The notes under the pieces were generated by a model. That model was given only the letters and a program-made list of their open reading frames with translations. It made no database searches and was not told the DNA's origin. Position numbers and translations under genes: made by a program. Shown here in pieces: positions 27,711 through 37,267 of a DNA stretch of 64,000 bases; the first letter of the stretch is position 1, and each line of letters opens with the position of its first letter. The DNA lies in NCBI GenBank assembly GCA_011455275.1, contig CP015028.1:124001-188000 (forward strand), written 5' to 3'. This stretch comes from Pasteurellaceae bacterium Orientalotternb1 (lineage in GTDB: Bacteria; Pseudomonadota; Gammaproteobacteria; Enterobacterales; Pasteurellaceae).

Positions 27711-27753
27711 CTTATAACAAAAAACGCTTTCTCAAAAAGTGATATAATTCACA
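27711..27753 (-). promoter_or_regulatory. CRP-dependent promoter of toxin module 1
   Basis: CRP-like site TGTGA-N6-TCACT (27738-27753) with -10 TATAAG at 27711-27716, again 32 bp between centres. The sequence GTAAAAATGTGAA just before and in the site is the same as at the transporter 3' ends, although no transporter gene lies upstream here. Confidence 0.7.
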
Positions 27754-27893
27754 TTTTTACAAAAAATGTAGAAATTTATTTCTTATGAATTACAAAATTG
27801 CCATCTGCATTTAGTTATTTATACTTGCTAATAGGTTATAGTCTCTATTCCGTGCTATAATTCACGCCTTTTTGAGGCAGAGAAAGAGATAAA

Positions 27894-28208
27894 ATGGAAC
27901 AAAATTTAGTCGACTTTTTGACAAAAACCTTACAAGGCTTAAAAGCCGAAGATATTCAAACGATTGATGTCAAAGGCAAATCCAGCATTACCGATACGAT
28001 GATTTTAGCCACAGGCACATCGAGCCGCCACGTGGCGTCGACCGCCGATAATCTTATCAATGAAAGCAAAAAAGCAGGCGTTGATGTGTTTGCCCACGAA
28101 GGTAAAGCTGTTGCCGATTGGATTGTGATCGATTTCGGTCAAGCGATTGTGCATATTTTGCAGCGTGAAAACCGTGAAATGTATCAATTAGAAAAACTCT
28201 GGGCATAA
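27894..28208 (+). CDS. rsfS: Ribosomal silencing factor RsfS
   Basis: Binds L14 and blocks subunit joining in starvation; 104 aa, normal length. [25 protein letters not shown] and [34 protein letters not shown] are the conserved blocks. It is the first gene of a long plus-strand cluster shared with E. coli (rsfS-rlmH-mrdA-mrdB-rlpA-dacA-ybeD-lipB-lipA). Its stop overlaps the rlmH start (TAATG). Confidence 0.96.
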   Translation: MEQNLVDFLTKTLQGLKAEDIQTIDVKGKSSITDTMILATGTSSRHVASTADNLINESKKAGVDVFAHEGKAVADWIVIDFGQAIVHILQRENREMYQLEKLWA

Positions 28209-28675
28209 TGAAAATTCAGCTCATTGCGGTCGGAACCAAAATGCCCGACTGGGTGACCAAAGGCTTTGAGGAATATCAACGCCGCTTTCCGAAAGATATG
28301 CCGTTTGAACTGGTAGAAATTCCCGCAGGCAAGCGAGGCAAAAATGCCGACATTAAACGCATTTTAGACCAAGAAGGCAAAGCGATGTTAGCGGCAGCAG
28401 GGCGAGGCAAAATCGTCACACTTGATATCCCTGGTAAGCCTTGGACAACGGAACAGCTCGCCAGCCAATTAGAAAGTTGGAAGAACGATGGGCGTGATGT
28501 CTGCTTGCTGATCGGCGGCCCTGAAGGGCTTTCGCCTGAATGCAAAGCCGCAGCGGAACAAAGTTGGTCGCTGTCACCTTTAACCCTGCCCCACCCACTT
28601 GTGCGAGTGGTGGTGGCGGAAAGTGTATACCGAGCGTGGTCGCTCACCACTAATCACCCTTATCATCGAGAATAA
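28208..28675 (+). CDS. rlmH: 23S rRNA pseudouridine(1915) N3-methyltransferase
   Basis: SPOUT methyltransferase acting on helix 69 of the assembled ribosome; 155 aa, same as E. coli. The SAM-binding knot [17 protein letters not shown] and the carboxy end [17 protein letters not shown] are typical. Overlaps rsfS and mrdA by one base each. Confidence 0.97.
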   Translation: MKIQLIAVGTKMPDWVTKGFEEYQRRFPKDMPFELVEIPAGKRGKNADIKRILDQEGKAMLAAAGRGKIVTLDIPGKPWTTEQLASQLESWKNDGRDVCLLIGGPEGLSPECKAAAEQSWSLSPLTLPHPLVRVVVAESVYRAWSLTTNHPYHRE

Positions 28676-30633
28676 TGGCAATGTTTGGCAAAAAACGCAC
28701 CGCATCCACAGGTCGTGAAAAAATTCGCAACGGACAAGCAGAAACCAATCTGTTTGTCCGCCGTGCGTTAATTGCGTTTTTGGGCGTGTTGGGGCTGACT
28801 TCGGTGCTGCTTGCCAATTTGTACAACTTGCAAGTGCGGGATTACGATTCCTACCAAACTCGCTCCAACGGCAACCGCATCAAATTACTCCCCGTTCCGC
28901 CCGCTCGTGGCTTGATTTACGACCGCAACGGCAAAGTATTGGCGGAAAATTTAACCTTTTTCGGTTTATATATTGTGCCTGAAAAAGTCGATAATTTAGA
29001 CGACACTTTGCAAGCTCTCAAAGAGCTGGTTGGGCTGACCGATCAAGATATTGATGATTTCCGCAAAGAAAAAAGTCGCTCGTCTCGCTATACCCCGATT
29101 TTGCTCAAACCAAATTTAACCGAAGAGCAGATCGCCCGTTTTTCGGTGAACCAACATCGCTTCCCAAGCCTTGATGTACAACCCTATTTCAAACGGACTT
29201 ACCCCTATGGCGAAATGCTGACCCACATTCTCGGCTATGTGGCAAAAATCAACGATAAAGACAAAAAACGCCTGCAAGAGGAAGGTAAATTCGGCAACTA
29301 TGCGGGTTCGCACGACATCGGTAAACTCGGCATTGAGAAATTTTACGAAGAACAGCTGCACGGCACCACGGGCTTTGAAGAAGTGGAAATCAACAACCGA
29401 GGCAAAGTGATCCGCAAATTGCGGGATCAACCTGCAGTAGCCGGCAGCAGCGTACGTTTGACGATTGATATTGAATTACAACGCTATGTGATGTCGCTGC
29501 TTGGTAAACAAAAAGGGGCGGTTGTGGTGTTGGATCCAAAAGACAGTAGTATTTTGGCGATGGTGACCAATCCAAGTTACGACAATAATCTGTTTGTGGA
29601 TGGCATTTCAGGCAAAGACTATAAACAGCTGCTTGAAGATGAAGATCGTCCACTCTATAGCCGAGCCACCCAAGGGACTTATCCGCCCGCTTCAACCATT
29701 AAACCGTTTATGGCAGTCGCAGGGCTAACCGAAGGCAAAATTTCACCTACTTCAACCATTTTCGACCCTGGTTACTGGATTTTACCTGGCACAACCCAAC
29801 GTTTCCGTGATTGGAAAAAAAGCGGACACGGCACAACGAATGTGAATAAGGCGATTGTGGAATCGTCCGATACTTTCTTTTATCAACTCGCCTACGATAT
29901 GGGGATTGATAAAATGTCGAACTGGATGAAACGCTTTGGCTTTGGGGTAAAAACGGGCATCGATTTAGCAGAAGAGTCAAACGGTATTATGCCAAGCCGT
30001 GAGTGGAAGCAAAAACGTTACAAAAAAGGCTGGATCCCTGGGGATACGATTTCCGTTGGCATCGGGCAAGGCTACTGGATTTCCACCCCGCTACAACTAG
30101 CGAAAGCGACAGCTGTCTTAATCAATAACGGTAAAGTGAATACCCCGCATTTAATGATGGAAATTATGTCTGGCGAAAATCGCCCTTACCAAGATCCACT
30201 TTTGTATGAAGATATTAAAGATGTGCCAGAACGCTTCTGGCAAATCGCCAAACAAGGTATGTATAGCGTTGTGCATGCAAGCAATGGTACTGCGAAAAAA
30301 GCCTTTTTAGGCATTCCGTATCATGCCGCAGGCAAAACAGGCACCGCTCAAGTTTTCAGTTTGAAAGGAAAAAATTACGATAAAAATGCCATCACGAAAA
30401 AATTACACGACCACGCTTGGTTTATGGGCTATGCTCCGTATGAGAATCCCAAAGTTGTCGTGGCGTTAATTTTAGAAAATGCGGGCGGTGGTTCAAGTGC
30501 CGCTGCCCCTGTTGCACGCAAAATTATGGACTATGTATTACGAATGCCACAACCAACACCACCTGCTGACAATTTGCAAAAAAATCCGCAGAACTCACCG
30601 CTTGTAACCGACGAGGAGGAACTCAGTGAGTAA
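28675..30633 (+). CDS. mrdA: Penicillin-binding protein 2
   Basis: Class B transpeptidase of the elongasome; 652 aa. One membrane helix (about residues 28-50), a pedestal domain (GRIVDRNG-like [13 protein letters not shown]), then the transpeptidase with STIK (SxxK, in PPASTIKPF), SSD (SxN position) and AGKTGTAQV (KTG). It partners RodA, encoded next with an 8-base overlap. Confidence 0.97.
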   Translation: MAMFGKKRTASTGREKIRNGQAETNLFVRRALIAFLGVLGLTSVLLANLYNLQVRDYDSYQTRSNGNRIKLLPVPPARGLIYDRNGKVLAENLTFFGLYIVPEKVDNLDDTLQALKELVGLTDQDIDDFRKEKSRSSRYTPILLKPNLTEEQIARFSVNQHRFPSLDVQPYFKRTYPYGEMLTHILGYVAKINDKDKKRLQEEGKFGNYAGSHDIGKLGIEKFYEEQLHGTTGFEEVEINNRGKVIRKLRDQPAVAGSSVRLTIDIELQRYVMSLLGKQKGAVVVLDPKDSSILAMVTNPSYDNNLFVDGISGKDYKQLLEDEDRPLYSRATQGTYPPASTIKPFMAVAGLTEGKISPTSTIFDPGYWILPGTTQRFRDWKKSGHGTTNVNKAIVESSDTFFYQLAYDMGIDKMSNWMKRFGFGVKTGIDLAEESNGIMPSREWKQKRYKKGWIPGDTISVGIGQGYWISTPLQLAKATAVLINNGKVNTPHLMMEIMSGENRPYQDPLLYEDIKDVPERFWQIAKQGMYSVVHASNGTAKKAFLGIPYHAAGKTGTAQVFSLKGKNYDKNAITKKLHDHAWFMGYAPYENPKVVVALILENAGGGSSAAAPVARKIMDYVLRMPQPTPPADNLQKNPQNSPLVTDEEELSE

Positions 30634-31759
30634 GTCCTTTCTTTCTCGTTTCTGGAAAATTTTTGCTCTAGATTGGCTGTTGTTGATCGGCTTACTCGCG
30701 ATTACTGGATATGGCTTGATTGTACTTTACAGTGCCAGTGGTGGAAGTGAGCGAATGTTCATTAGCCGCTTAGTGCAGGTTTCTCTTGGGCTGGGACTGA
30801 TGCTCGTAATGGCAATGTTTCCACCTCGCTTTTATGAAAAGCTTTCGCCCTATCTGTATGTACTGTGTGTCATTTTATTGATTTTAGTCGATGTTGCAGG
30901 CGAAACCAGTAAAGGGGCACAACGCTGGTTAAATTTAGGTTTTGTGCGTTTCCAGCCGTCTGAAATTGCTAAACTTGCCGTGCCATTGATGGTTGCAACT
31001 TACTTGGGCAATCGAGCGTTACCGCCTAATTTTAAAGACACCGTTATTACTTTAGCCATTATTATTTTCCCGACACTGTTAGTCGCCATTCAGCCCGATC
31101 TTGGCACTTCCATTTTAGTTTGTGCCGCAGGACTTTTCGTTCTATTTTTAGCTGGGCTTAGTTGGAAACTTATTGGTGCAGGCGTGGTCTTTCTAGCAGG
31201 GTTTATCCCTATTATGTGGTTTTATTTGATGCATGACTATCAAAAAACTCGGGTAATGACATTGCTTGACCCAGAGAAAGATCCTTTAGGGGCAGGCTAC
31301 CACATCATCCAATCAAAAATTGCTATCGGCTCTGGCGGAATGGAAGGCAAAGGCTGGATGGAAGGAACACAATCGCAATTAGAATTTTTACCTGAACCGC
31401 ATACTGATTTCATTTTTGCAGTGTTGAGCGAAGAACACGGTATGATCGGCGTGATGATTCTATTAGCAATTTATCTCTTTATCATCGGACGGGGCTTGAT
31501 TGTGGGGGTAAAAGCAACTTCCACGTTCGGACGGGTGCTGTCAGGCGGTACCGCACTGCTGTTTTTTGTGTATGTGTTTGTAAACATTGGTATGGTGAGT
31601 GGCATCTTACCTGTTGTTGGCGTACCATTGCCGCTTTTCAGCTACGGTGGTACGTCTTATGTCACCCTAATGGCGGCATTTGGATTGATGATGTCTGCCT
31701 ATGTGCACCGTGAACGAAAGGATAAAAACAACCCGTATAGCAAATTAAAATCGCCGTAA
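30626..31759 (+). CDS. mrdB: Peptidoglycan glycosyltransferase RodA
   Basis: SEDS-family polymerase of the elongasome, working with PBP2; 377 aa with about ten membrane helices. Conserved regions include [43 protein letters not shown] (catalytic Asp loop nearby) and [17 protein letters not shown]. Coupled to mrdA. Confidence 0.97.
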   Translation: MSKSFLSRFWKIFALDWLLLIGLLAITGYGLIVLYSASGGSERMFISRLVQVSLGLGLMLVMAMFPPRFYEKLSPYLYVLCVILLILVDVAGETSKGAQRWLNLGFVRFQPSEIAKLAVPLMVATYLGNRALPPNFKDTVITLAIIIFPTLLVAIQPDLGTSILVCAAGLFVLFLAGLSWKLIGAGVVFLAGFIPIMWFYLMHDYQKTRVMTLLDPEKDPLGAGYHIIQSKIAIGSGGMEGKGWMEGTQSQLEFLPEPHTDFIFAVLSEEHGMIGVMILLAIYLFIIGRGLIVGVKATSTFGRVLSGGTALLFFVYVFVNIGMVSGILPVVGVPLPLFSYGGTSYVTLMAAFGLMMSAYVHRERKDKNNPYSKLKSP

Positions 31760-31832
31760 CAAGCGGTGAGTTCCGAAGATTTTTTTACTATACCTTTATG
31801 TGGCTTTCTAACCCAAAGCTAACGGAGATATT

Positions 31833-32456
31833 ATGCAATTAAAAAACCTAATTCGAACAATGCTAATACTACTGCTTGCAATGCCCTTTTCTGCTCATGC
31901 CGTAGTTAATTACACCAAAAAACAATATGGCGTGAAAGGTGCCGCATTACTTCACACCAAAGTATCAAATAAAAAGCACACTTATGAAATCAATGGTAAA
32001 AGCTACACAAGTCTTAGCAAAGAAGCTTCACACCAATTCAGCCAGGTTGGTGTTGCTAGCTATTATGGTGGACCCTTTCACGGACGCAAAACGGCAAATG
32101 GTGAAATCTATAATAAAAATGCCTACACAGCAGCCCATAAAACACTCGCTTTGGGTTCTTATGTGCTAGTGACAAATATCAGAAATGGGCGTAAGGTTGT
32201 GGTTCGAATCAACGATCGCGGTCCATTTAGCAAAAATCGAGTGCTTGATCTCTCCGTGGCTGCCGCCAAAGAAATTGGTATGTTCCATTCTGGTACAACA
32301 CACGTCAAAATTGAGGCTCTACACGTTGATAGACACGGCTACATTTCTGGCAAAGGCACGGAATCACTTTTAAAACAAGCCCAAAGAGCAAAGCTTCCCT
32401 TAAGCATCAAAGGAGAAGGAAAATATCTTGCAATCAAATCTAAAGTGGCTGAATAA
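31833..32456 (+). CDS. rlpA: RlpA family protein, without SPOR domain
   Basis: A 207-aa exported protein: signal peptide (residues 1-24, no lipobox Cys), then a double-psi beta-barrel ([59 protein letters not shown]). E. coli RlpA is a lipoprotein with a carboxy SPOR domain; this one has neither. Gene position between mrdB and dacA is the conserved rlpA position. Expected role: glycan-strand cleavage at the septum, but localisation without SPOR is uncertain. Confidence 0.88.
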   Translation: MQLKNLIRTMLILLLAMPFSAHAVVNYTKKQYGVKGAALLHTKVSNKKHTYEINGKSYTSLSKEASHQFSQVGVASYYGGPFHGRKTANGEIYNKNAYTAAHKTLALGSYVLVTNIRNGRKVVVRINDRGPFSKNRVLDLSVAAAKEIGMFHSGTTHVKIEALHVDRHGYISGKGTESLLKQAQRAKLPLSIKGEGKYLAIKSKVAE

Positions 32457-32490
32457 CGCTCATATCAATAATTTATATGGAATAAATTTT

Positions 32491-33663
32491 ATGTTACAAA
32501 ACAAATTAAAAACGATTATTTTCTGTTCGCTTGCTTATTCAAGTATCAGCTATGCGAACGAAGTGGATTATGGTATTCCAGCACCGCAAATCAGTGCTCA
32601 AACTTACATTTTAATGGATTATAACTCAGGGGCTATTCTTGCTAGTCTCAATCCAGATCAACGCCAATATCCTGCAAGTCTCACAAAAATGATGACAAGC
32701 TATGTCATCGGTGATGCCCTAAAAAGCGGCAAAATTAAAAACAGTGATCTGGTCACTATTACCGAGAACTCTTGGGGACAAAAATTCCCAGGCTCATCAA
32801 AAATGTTCTTAAATCTCAACCAGCAAGTTTCTATTGATGATTTAAATCGAGGGATCATCGTGGTATCGGGTAACGATGCCTGTGTCGCTGCAGCAGAACA
32901 CATTTCGGGTTCACAAGCAGCATTCATTGATACGATGAACAAATATGTACAGCAGTTCGGCTTAAAAAACACACATTTTGCCACCGTACATGGTTTAGAC
33001 GATCCGAACCAATATTCATCTGCCCGCGATATGGCGATTATCGGGCAACGCTTAATTCGTGATCTCCCTGATGAGTATAAAATATACGCCGAAAAAGAGT
33101 TCACTTTCAACAAAATCAAACAACCGAACCGCAACGGTCTGTTGTGGGATAAAACTATGAACGTGGATGGAATGAAAACGGGGCATACCGACAAAGCAGG
33201 CTACAACTTAGTTGCATCTGCTTATAACAGCAACACCCGTTTAATTTCTGTCGTGATGGGTGTTGAAAGCATCAAAGGACGTGAAGTAGAAAGCAAAAAA
33301 TTGCTGCAATGGGGCTTTGCGAACTTTGAGACCGTAAAACCACTGACCGCAGGGCAATCCGTTTCTGAACAAAGCGTGTATTACGGGGATCTGAATAAAG
33401 TGCAACTCGGCACCTTGAAAGACAGCTTTATCACCGTACCAAAAGGCAAAACAGGCGAGCTGAAAGCCCGCTATGTGCTAGACAAGAAAACCCTTGAGGC
33501 TCCATTGGCGAAAGGGCAAGTCGTTGGCAAAGTGATCTACCAGTTAAATGAAAAAGACATAGCAAGTGTGGACTTACAAATCATGCAAGATGTTGCAGAA
33601 GCTGGCATTTTTGGTAAAGCATGGGATTGGGTTGTATTAACAGTCAAAGGCTTATTCAACTAA
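32491..33663 (+). CDS. dacA: D-alanyl-D-alanine carboxypeptidase (PBP5/6 type)
   Basis: Trims pentapeptides in peptidoglycan; 390 aa. Signal peptide ends near SYAN. The active-site motifs are SLTKM (SxxK), SGNDA (SxN) and MKTGHTDKAGYN (KTG). The carboxy end is an amphipathic anchor (GIFGKAWDWVVLTVKGLFN). The start at 32491 is preferred; the longer frame from 32428 lies in the rlpA coding region. Confidence 0.96.
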   Translation: MLQNKLKTIIFCSLAYSSISYANEVDYGIPAPQISAQTYILMDYNSGAILASLNPDQRQYPASLTKMMTSYVIGDALKSGKIKNSDLVTITENSWGQKFPGSSKMFLNLNQQVSIDDLNRGIIVVSGNDACVAAAEHISGSQAAFIDTMNKYVQQFGLKNTHFATVHGLDDPNQYSSARDMAIIGQRLIRDLPDEYKIYAEKEFTFNKIKQPNRNGLLWDKTMNVDGMKTGHTDKAGYNLVASAYNSNTRLISVVMGVESIKGREVESKKLLQWGFANFETVKPLTAGQSVSEQSVYYGDLNKVQLGTLKDSFITVPKGKTGELKARYVLDKKTLEAPLAKGQVVGKVIYQLNEKDIASVDLQIMQDVAEAGIFGKAWDWVVLTVKGLFN

Positions 33664-33701
33664 CCTTGCAATTTCTAAAATGATCCCAATCTATCGGGCT
33701 T

Positions 33702-33746
33702 ACAAGCGGTCGGATTCGGCAAATTTTTTGCAAATCCGACCGTTTG
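33702..33746 (+). terminator. Inverted uptake-sequence pair after dacA
   Basis: ACAAGCGGTCGGATT and AATCCGACCGTTTG form an imperfect stem around an AT-rich loop. The right arm is one base off the uptake consensus. Confidence 0.55.
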
Positions 33747-33775
33747 ATCAAATCATCACGAAATAAGGAACCCAA

Positions 33776-34078
33776 ATGACTGATAGCAAAACCGTAAATT
33801 TAACTGATATTGCACAAGATAAAAAACTCAAAGACTTACTTGAATTCCCATGCTCATTCACCTTCAAAGTGGTAGGAGCAAAACGTGATGGCTTAATTGA
33901 CGATGTGGTCGCAGAAGTACAAACCGTCGTAAAAGGTGACTACCACCCAAGTGTCAAAGAAAGTGCAAAAGGCACTTATCACTCCGTCTCAATCACAATC
34001 AAAGCCGAAAACATCGAACAAGTCGAAACTCTCTACACCAACCTCGCCAACATTGAAGGCGTGAGAATGGTGCTTTAA
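33776..34078 (+). CDS. ybeD: DUF493 family protein YbeD
   Basis: A 100-aa protein of the YbeD/DUF493 family, a small ACT-like fold of unknown function. [15 protein letters not shown] and the repeated beta pattern ([32 protein letters not shown]) fit the family. Position between dacA and lipB is conserved. Confidence 0.93.
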   Translation: MTDSKTVNLTDIAQDKKLKDLLEFPCSFTFKVVGAKRDGLIDDVVAEVQTVVKGDYHPSVKESAKGTYHSVSITIKAENIEQVETLYTNLANIEGVRMVL

Positions 34079-34150
34079 TCATACAAACGGTGCAATCCGA
34101 AGCAAAATTTGCAAAAAATCTGAAGGATCTGACCGCTTGCTTGAAGCAAA

Positions 34151-34319
34151 ATGATGACCGAATTAGAACGTAAAACCGAAGCATTACAAAATGCAATAGC
34201 TTCGTTTTCGCTAGAATTTCTCACCCCTAGCACTGAACAGCTAGCTGATTTTGAATCATTGGATCGCAGGAAAAAACAGCGATCAACAACTGATGGAATC
34301 CGCCTATGAAATATGGTAG
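34151..34319 (+). pseudogene. VbhA-like antitoxin, frameshifted
   Basis: A 52-codon frame starting MMTELERKTEALQNAIASFS ends early at 34307. The region ALQNAIASFSLEFLTP matches the pattern of VbhA (NALASQRLEGLEPD), the antitoxin of Fic toxins. Removing one G from the GG at 34261-34262 gives a continuous 55-residue protein ending GKNSDQQLMESAYEIW, which then overlaps the toxin start in the usual way. So this is a one-base insertion in a VbhA-type gene. Confidence 0.65.
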
Positions 34320-34416
34320 CGGCAAAGATCCTTACGTTGATGAAAATGGCGTTTTGCTAAATAAATTAGGGGAAAAAACCGAGCAAGAACTGGAATTTGC
34401 AGAAAATTTATACTGA
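34306..34416 (+). pseudogene. VbhT-like Fic toxin, amino-terminal fragment
   Basis: 36 codons (MKYGSGKDPYVDENG...LGEKTEQELEFAENLY) then TGA. The pattern KYxGxxDPYxDxxTGVxxNxLG is the start of VbhT-like Fic AMP-transferases. The catalytic HPFxxGNGR region is absent. The gene was cut off by lipB, which begins 22 bases later. Confidence 0.65.
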
Positions 34417-34438
34417 TTTTAGAACGATTACATAAACA

Positions 34439-35098
34439 ATGAACATCCCACTTCATATCCACAATCTCGGCGTGCAAGATTATCAAGTAATCTGGCACAA
34501 AATGCAGGATTTTACCGACAATCGCACGGCGGATACGCCCGATGAAATTTGGCTAGTACAGCACCCATCGGTATTTACCCAAGGTTCGGCAGGTAAGCCT
34601 GAGCATCTGCTCAATCCGACCAATATCCCAGTGGTACAGTCGGATCGGGGCGGACAGATTACTTATCACGGTATTGGCCAGCAGATTATGTATGTGCTGA
34701 TCGACATCAAACGTCACAAAGCCAATGGGGACGACTTAAGCGTGCGGGATTTGGTTTCGGCGTTGGAACAAGCGGTGGTGAAAACCTTGGCGGAGTACGG
34801 CATCGACTCCTACCCAAAACCCGATGCCCCTGGGGTGTATGTGAATGAACGTAAAATTTGTTCCCTTGGTTTACGCATTCGTAAGGGCTGCTCTTTCCAC
34901 GGCTTAGCGTTAAATATCAATATGGATTTAGCTCCGTTTCACAACATTAATCCTTGCGGCTACGCTGGTTTGGAAATGTGTCAGTTGGCGGATTTCGTTT
35001 CCACCGAACAAGCCAAGTGCGAGTTGGTCGCACCAAAATTGGTTCATTACTTTAGCCAAATTCTCGGCTATAATACGCAACAAATCATTAACAACTAG
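34439..35098 (+). CDS. lipB: Octanoyltransferase LipB
   Basis: Moves octanoyl from acyl carrier protein to lipoyl domains; 219 aa. [13 protein letters not shown] and [26 protein letters not shown] (catalytic Cys and Lys region) are present. The gene starts soon after the Fic remnant and is followed by lipA after 9 bases. Confidence 0.97.
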   Translation: MNIPLHIHNLGVQDYQVIWHKMQDFTDNRTADTPDEIWLVQHPSVFTQGSAGKPEHLLNPTNIPVVQSDRGGQITYHGIGQQIMYVLIDIKRHKANGDDLSVRDLVSALEQAVVKTLAEYGIDSYPKPDAPGVYVNERKICSLGLRIRKGCSFHGLALNINMDLAPFHNINPCGYAGLEMCQLADFVSTEQAKCELVAPKLVHYFSQILGYNTQQIINN

Positions 35099-35107
35099 GA
35101 ACTTTTA

Positions 35108-36070
35108 ATGGGTACACCCTTTAAAATGGAACGTGGCGTAAAATATCGCGACGCCGCCAAAACATCAATTATCCCAGTCAAAAACATTGACCCAGACCAA
35201 GCACTACTCAAAAAACCTGAGTGGATGAAAATTAAGCTTCCAGCAAATTCCGAAAAAATTCAAAGCATTAAAAACGGAATGCGTCGCCACGGTTTGCACT
35301 CCGTTTGTGAAGAGGCTTCTTGCCCGAACTTACACGAATGTTTCAACCACGGCACCGCTACCTTTATGATTATGGGAGCGATCTGCACCCGTCGTTGCCC
35401 ATTCTGCGATGTGGCTCACGGCAAACCGCTGCCGTTGGATCAAGACGAACCCCGCAAATTGGCAGAAACGATCCAAGATATGAAACTGAAATATGTGGTG
35501 ATCACCTCGGTCGATCGTGATGATTTAGCTGACCGTGGGGCAAGCCATTTCGCCGCTTGTGTAAGGGAAATTCGGGCATTAAACCCAGGGATCAAAATCG
35601 AAATTCTGGTACCCGATTTCCGTGGACGCATCGAGCAAGCGATTGAAATCTTAAAAGAAAATCCACCAGATGTGTTTAACCACAACCTTGAGAATGTGCC
35701 TCGTTTGTATCGTGAAATTCGTCCTGGTGCGGATTATCAATGGTCACTTAAATTGTTACAGGCGTTTAAAAACGAGTTCCCCGACATTCCAACCAAATCA
35801 GGCATTATGGTGGGATTGGGAGAAACTAATGAAGAGATTTTGGACGTAATGCGAGATTTACGGGCTCACGGTGTCACCATGCTGACCCTTGGTCAATACT
35901 TACAACCAAGCCGCCATCACTTACCTGTGGCACGCTACGTTCACCCAACAGAATTTGATATGTTCCGTGAAGAAGCTAACGCAATGGGCTTTGAACACGC
36001 AGCCTGCGGTCCATTCGTCCGCTCATCCTACCACGCAGACTTACAAGCAAGCGGTGGATTGGTCAAATAA
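35108..36070 (+). CDS. lipA: Lipoyl synthase
   Basis: Radical SAM enzyme that inserts two sulfurs into octanoyl groups; 320 aa. The auxiliary cluster is [12 protein letters not shown] and the radical SAM cluster is CTRRCPFC. The terminal RSSYHAD motif is present. Forms an operon with lipB and ends at a strong terminator. Confidence 0.97.
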   Translation: MGTPFKMERGVKYRDAAKTSIIPVKNIDPDQALLKKPEWMKIKLPANSEKIQSIKNGMRRHGLHSVCEEASCPNLHECFNHGTATFMIMGAICTRRCPFCDVAHGKPLPLDQDEPRKLAETIQDMKLKYVVITSVDRDDLADRGASHFAACVREIRALNPGIKIEILVPDFRGRIEQAIEILKENPPDVFNHNLENVPRLYREIRPGADYQWSLKLLQAFKNEFPDIPTKSGIMVGLGETNEEILDVMRDLRAHGVTMLTLGQYLQPSRHHLPVARYVHPTEFDMFREEANAMGFEHAACGPFVRSSYHADLQASGGLVK

Positions 36071-36081
36071 TTTTGCAAATC

Positions 36082-36112
36082 AAAGGCTCAGATTTCCGAG
36101 CCTTTCTTTTTT
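36082..36112 (+). terminator. Terminator of the lipA transcript
   Basis: AAAGGCTC, eight-base loop, GAGCCTTT, then CTTTTTT. Confidence 0.9.
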
Positions 36113-36145
36113 ATCACTGTTTTAACAAAATTTTTCATAGAACAT

Positions 36146-36186
36146 AAAAAAGCGGCATTATTTTTCTAATAATGCCGCAAAAAATA
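36146..36186. terminator. Bidirectional terminator between lipA and tRNA-Asn
   Basis: GCGGCATTATT (36152-36162) pairs perfectly with AATAATGCCGC (36168-36178), with A runs on both outer sides. It can end the tRNA transcript from the right and back up the lipA terminator. The rest of 36187-36363 shows no gene. Confidence 0.8.
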
Positions 36187-36394
36187 GACGATACTTGAGG
36201 AATCTTTCTTGATTTATAATTATGTTTGAACGGGTTAGATAGTAACGCAAAACCCTACTAAAAGTGAATAGAAAACTCCAATTTTTTCTCAAAAATTGGA
36301 GCAAGATCACAAAATTAAAATTTTTTTAGAAAAAGTCTTTACAATAAACCAGAATGAATAAAGCCCTGACGATTTCTCATCAGGGCTTCTGAAT

Positions 36395-36470
36395 TGGCTC
36401 CTCCTGCGGGACTCGAACCTGCGACATATGGATTAACAGTCCACCGTTCTACCGACTGAACTAAGGAGGA
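36395..36470 (-). tRNA. tRNA-Asn (GTT), left copy
   Basis: 76 nt with encoded CCA; acceptor TCCTCCT/AGGAGGA, anticodon loop with GTT. Identical to the copy at 55875-55950. It lacks an adjacent intact tRNA-Phe, so its expression depends on readthrough from the island. Confidence 0.95.
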
Positions 36471-36489
36471 ATTTCACTTTGCAAGTAAA

Positions 36490-36546
36490 TGGTGCCTCGA
36501 GGCGGAATCGAACCACCGACACGGGGATTTTCAATCCCCTGCTCTA
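36490..36546 (-). pseudogene. tRNA-Phe (GAA), 3' fragment
   Basis: The 3' 57 bases of tRNA-Phe, including the anticodon GAA, T arm and CCA. The first 19 bases are missing; unrelated sequence starts at 36547. The complete gene is at 55970-56045. Confidence 0.95.
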
Positions 36547-37267
36547 TGTAAAATTCTGATTTAAACAAGACTAAAGATCGTGTTACGCCCTCTCTCGCAA
36601 AGTACCCAGCCGATACACTACGATTGATTTGCCCAGTAACAGATCAAAATCAATACAGCCGGGATCTTACACAAATTCCAAAGTTTGTAAAGGTTGGATA
36701 GCTGATTACTTTGTAGAAAATAACGCTACCGCCTTAGGATTAACGTTTATGTAGGTAAACTGTCCGTTGAGGTCAGGCTAAACGATGAATTGCACTCTAA
36801 TTCAGTCTTTTAAGTACTTTGCCATCTACTTCTTGTTAGCCTAAAGCGAACAAGAGGTGACTCATCCCATAACCAGTTTTTAAGACGATTCTTTTAGGTA
36901 TAGTAGATTGATCTATAAATAAACTAAAAATTTAGCGAATAATTAAAGTTATTGACTAAACTCCATTCAATGACTAACTTACATCTAGATCTTTTTATTT
37001 CTCTCAATTGTCTTAATTCATGTCGTATTTGGTTCATAATTATTTAAATATCAGTTCTAATTATCTTTACTCTCAACATCAATATTTCTGATTTCATAAT
37101 CATCAACCTTTTTAATTAAGCTCTTATTAATTTCTTCGTTTATCTAAGTAGATTTTTGCAGTATCGCCTTTATTTAATGTATTAAACGTTCTACAAACCG
37201 CAAGATCAATTAACGCAAATGAATCATCTCATATCAAGGAGACATCTTCTAATAAAATATATGATAT
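36547..37267. other. Gene-free left end of the island
   Basis: About 720 bases without a supported reading frame on either strand. The first 350 bases have moderate GC; the rest is AT-rich with many stops. I recognise no integrase, transposase or known repeat. It is probably decayed toxin/immunity or junction sequence. Confidence 0.5.

Larger units (their letters stand above)
36364..36546. repeat. Left direct repeat of the CDI island (183 bp)
   Basis: Matches 55844-56026 with one visible mismatch (position 36370 against 55850), at a constant offset of 19480 bases. It holds a terminator hairpin, complete tRNA-Asn and the 3' 57 bases of tRNA-Phe. The identity ends abruptly after gctcta at 36546. 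It bounds the island as a possible attachment or recombination site. Confidence 0.88.
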
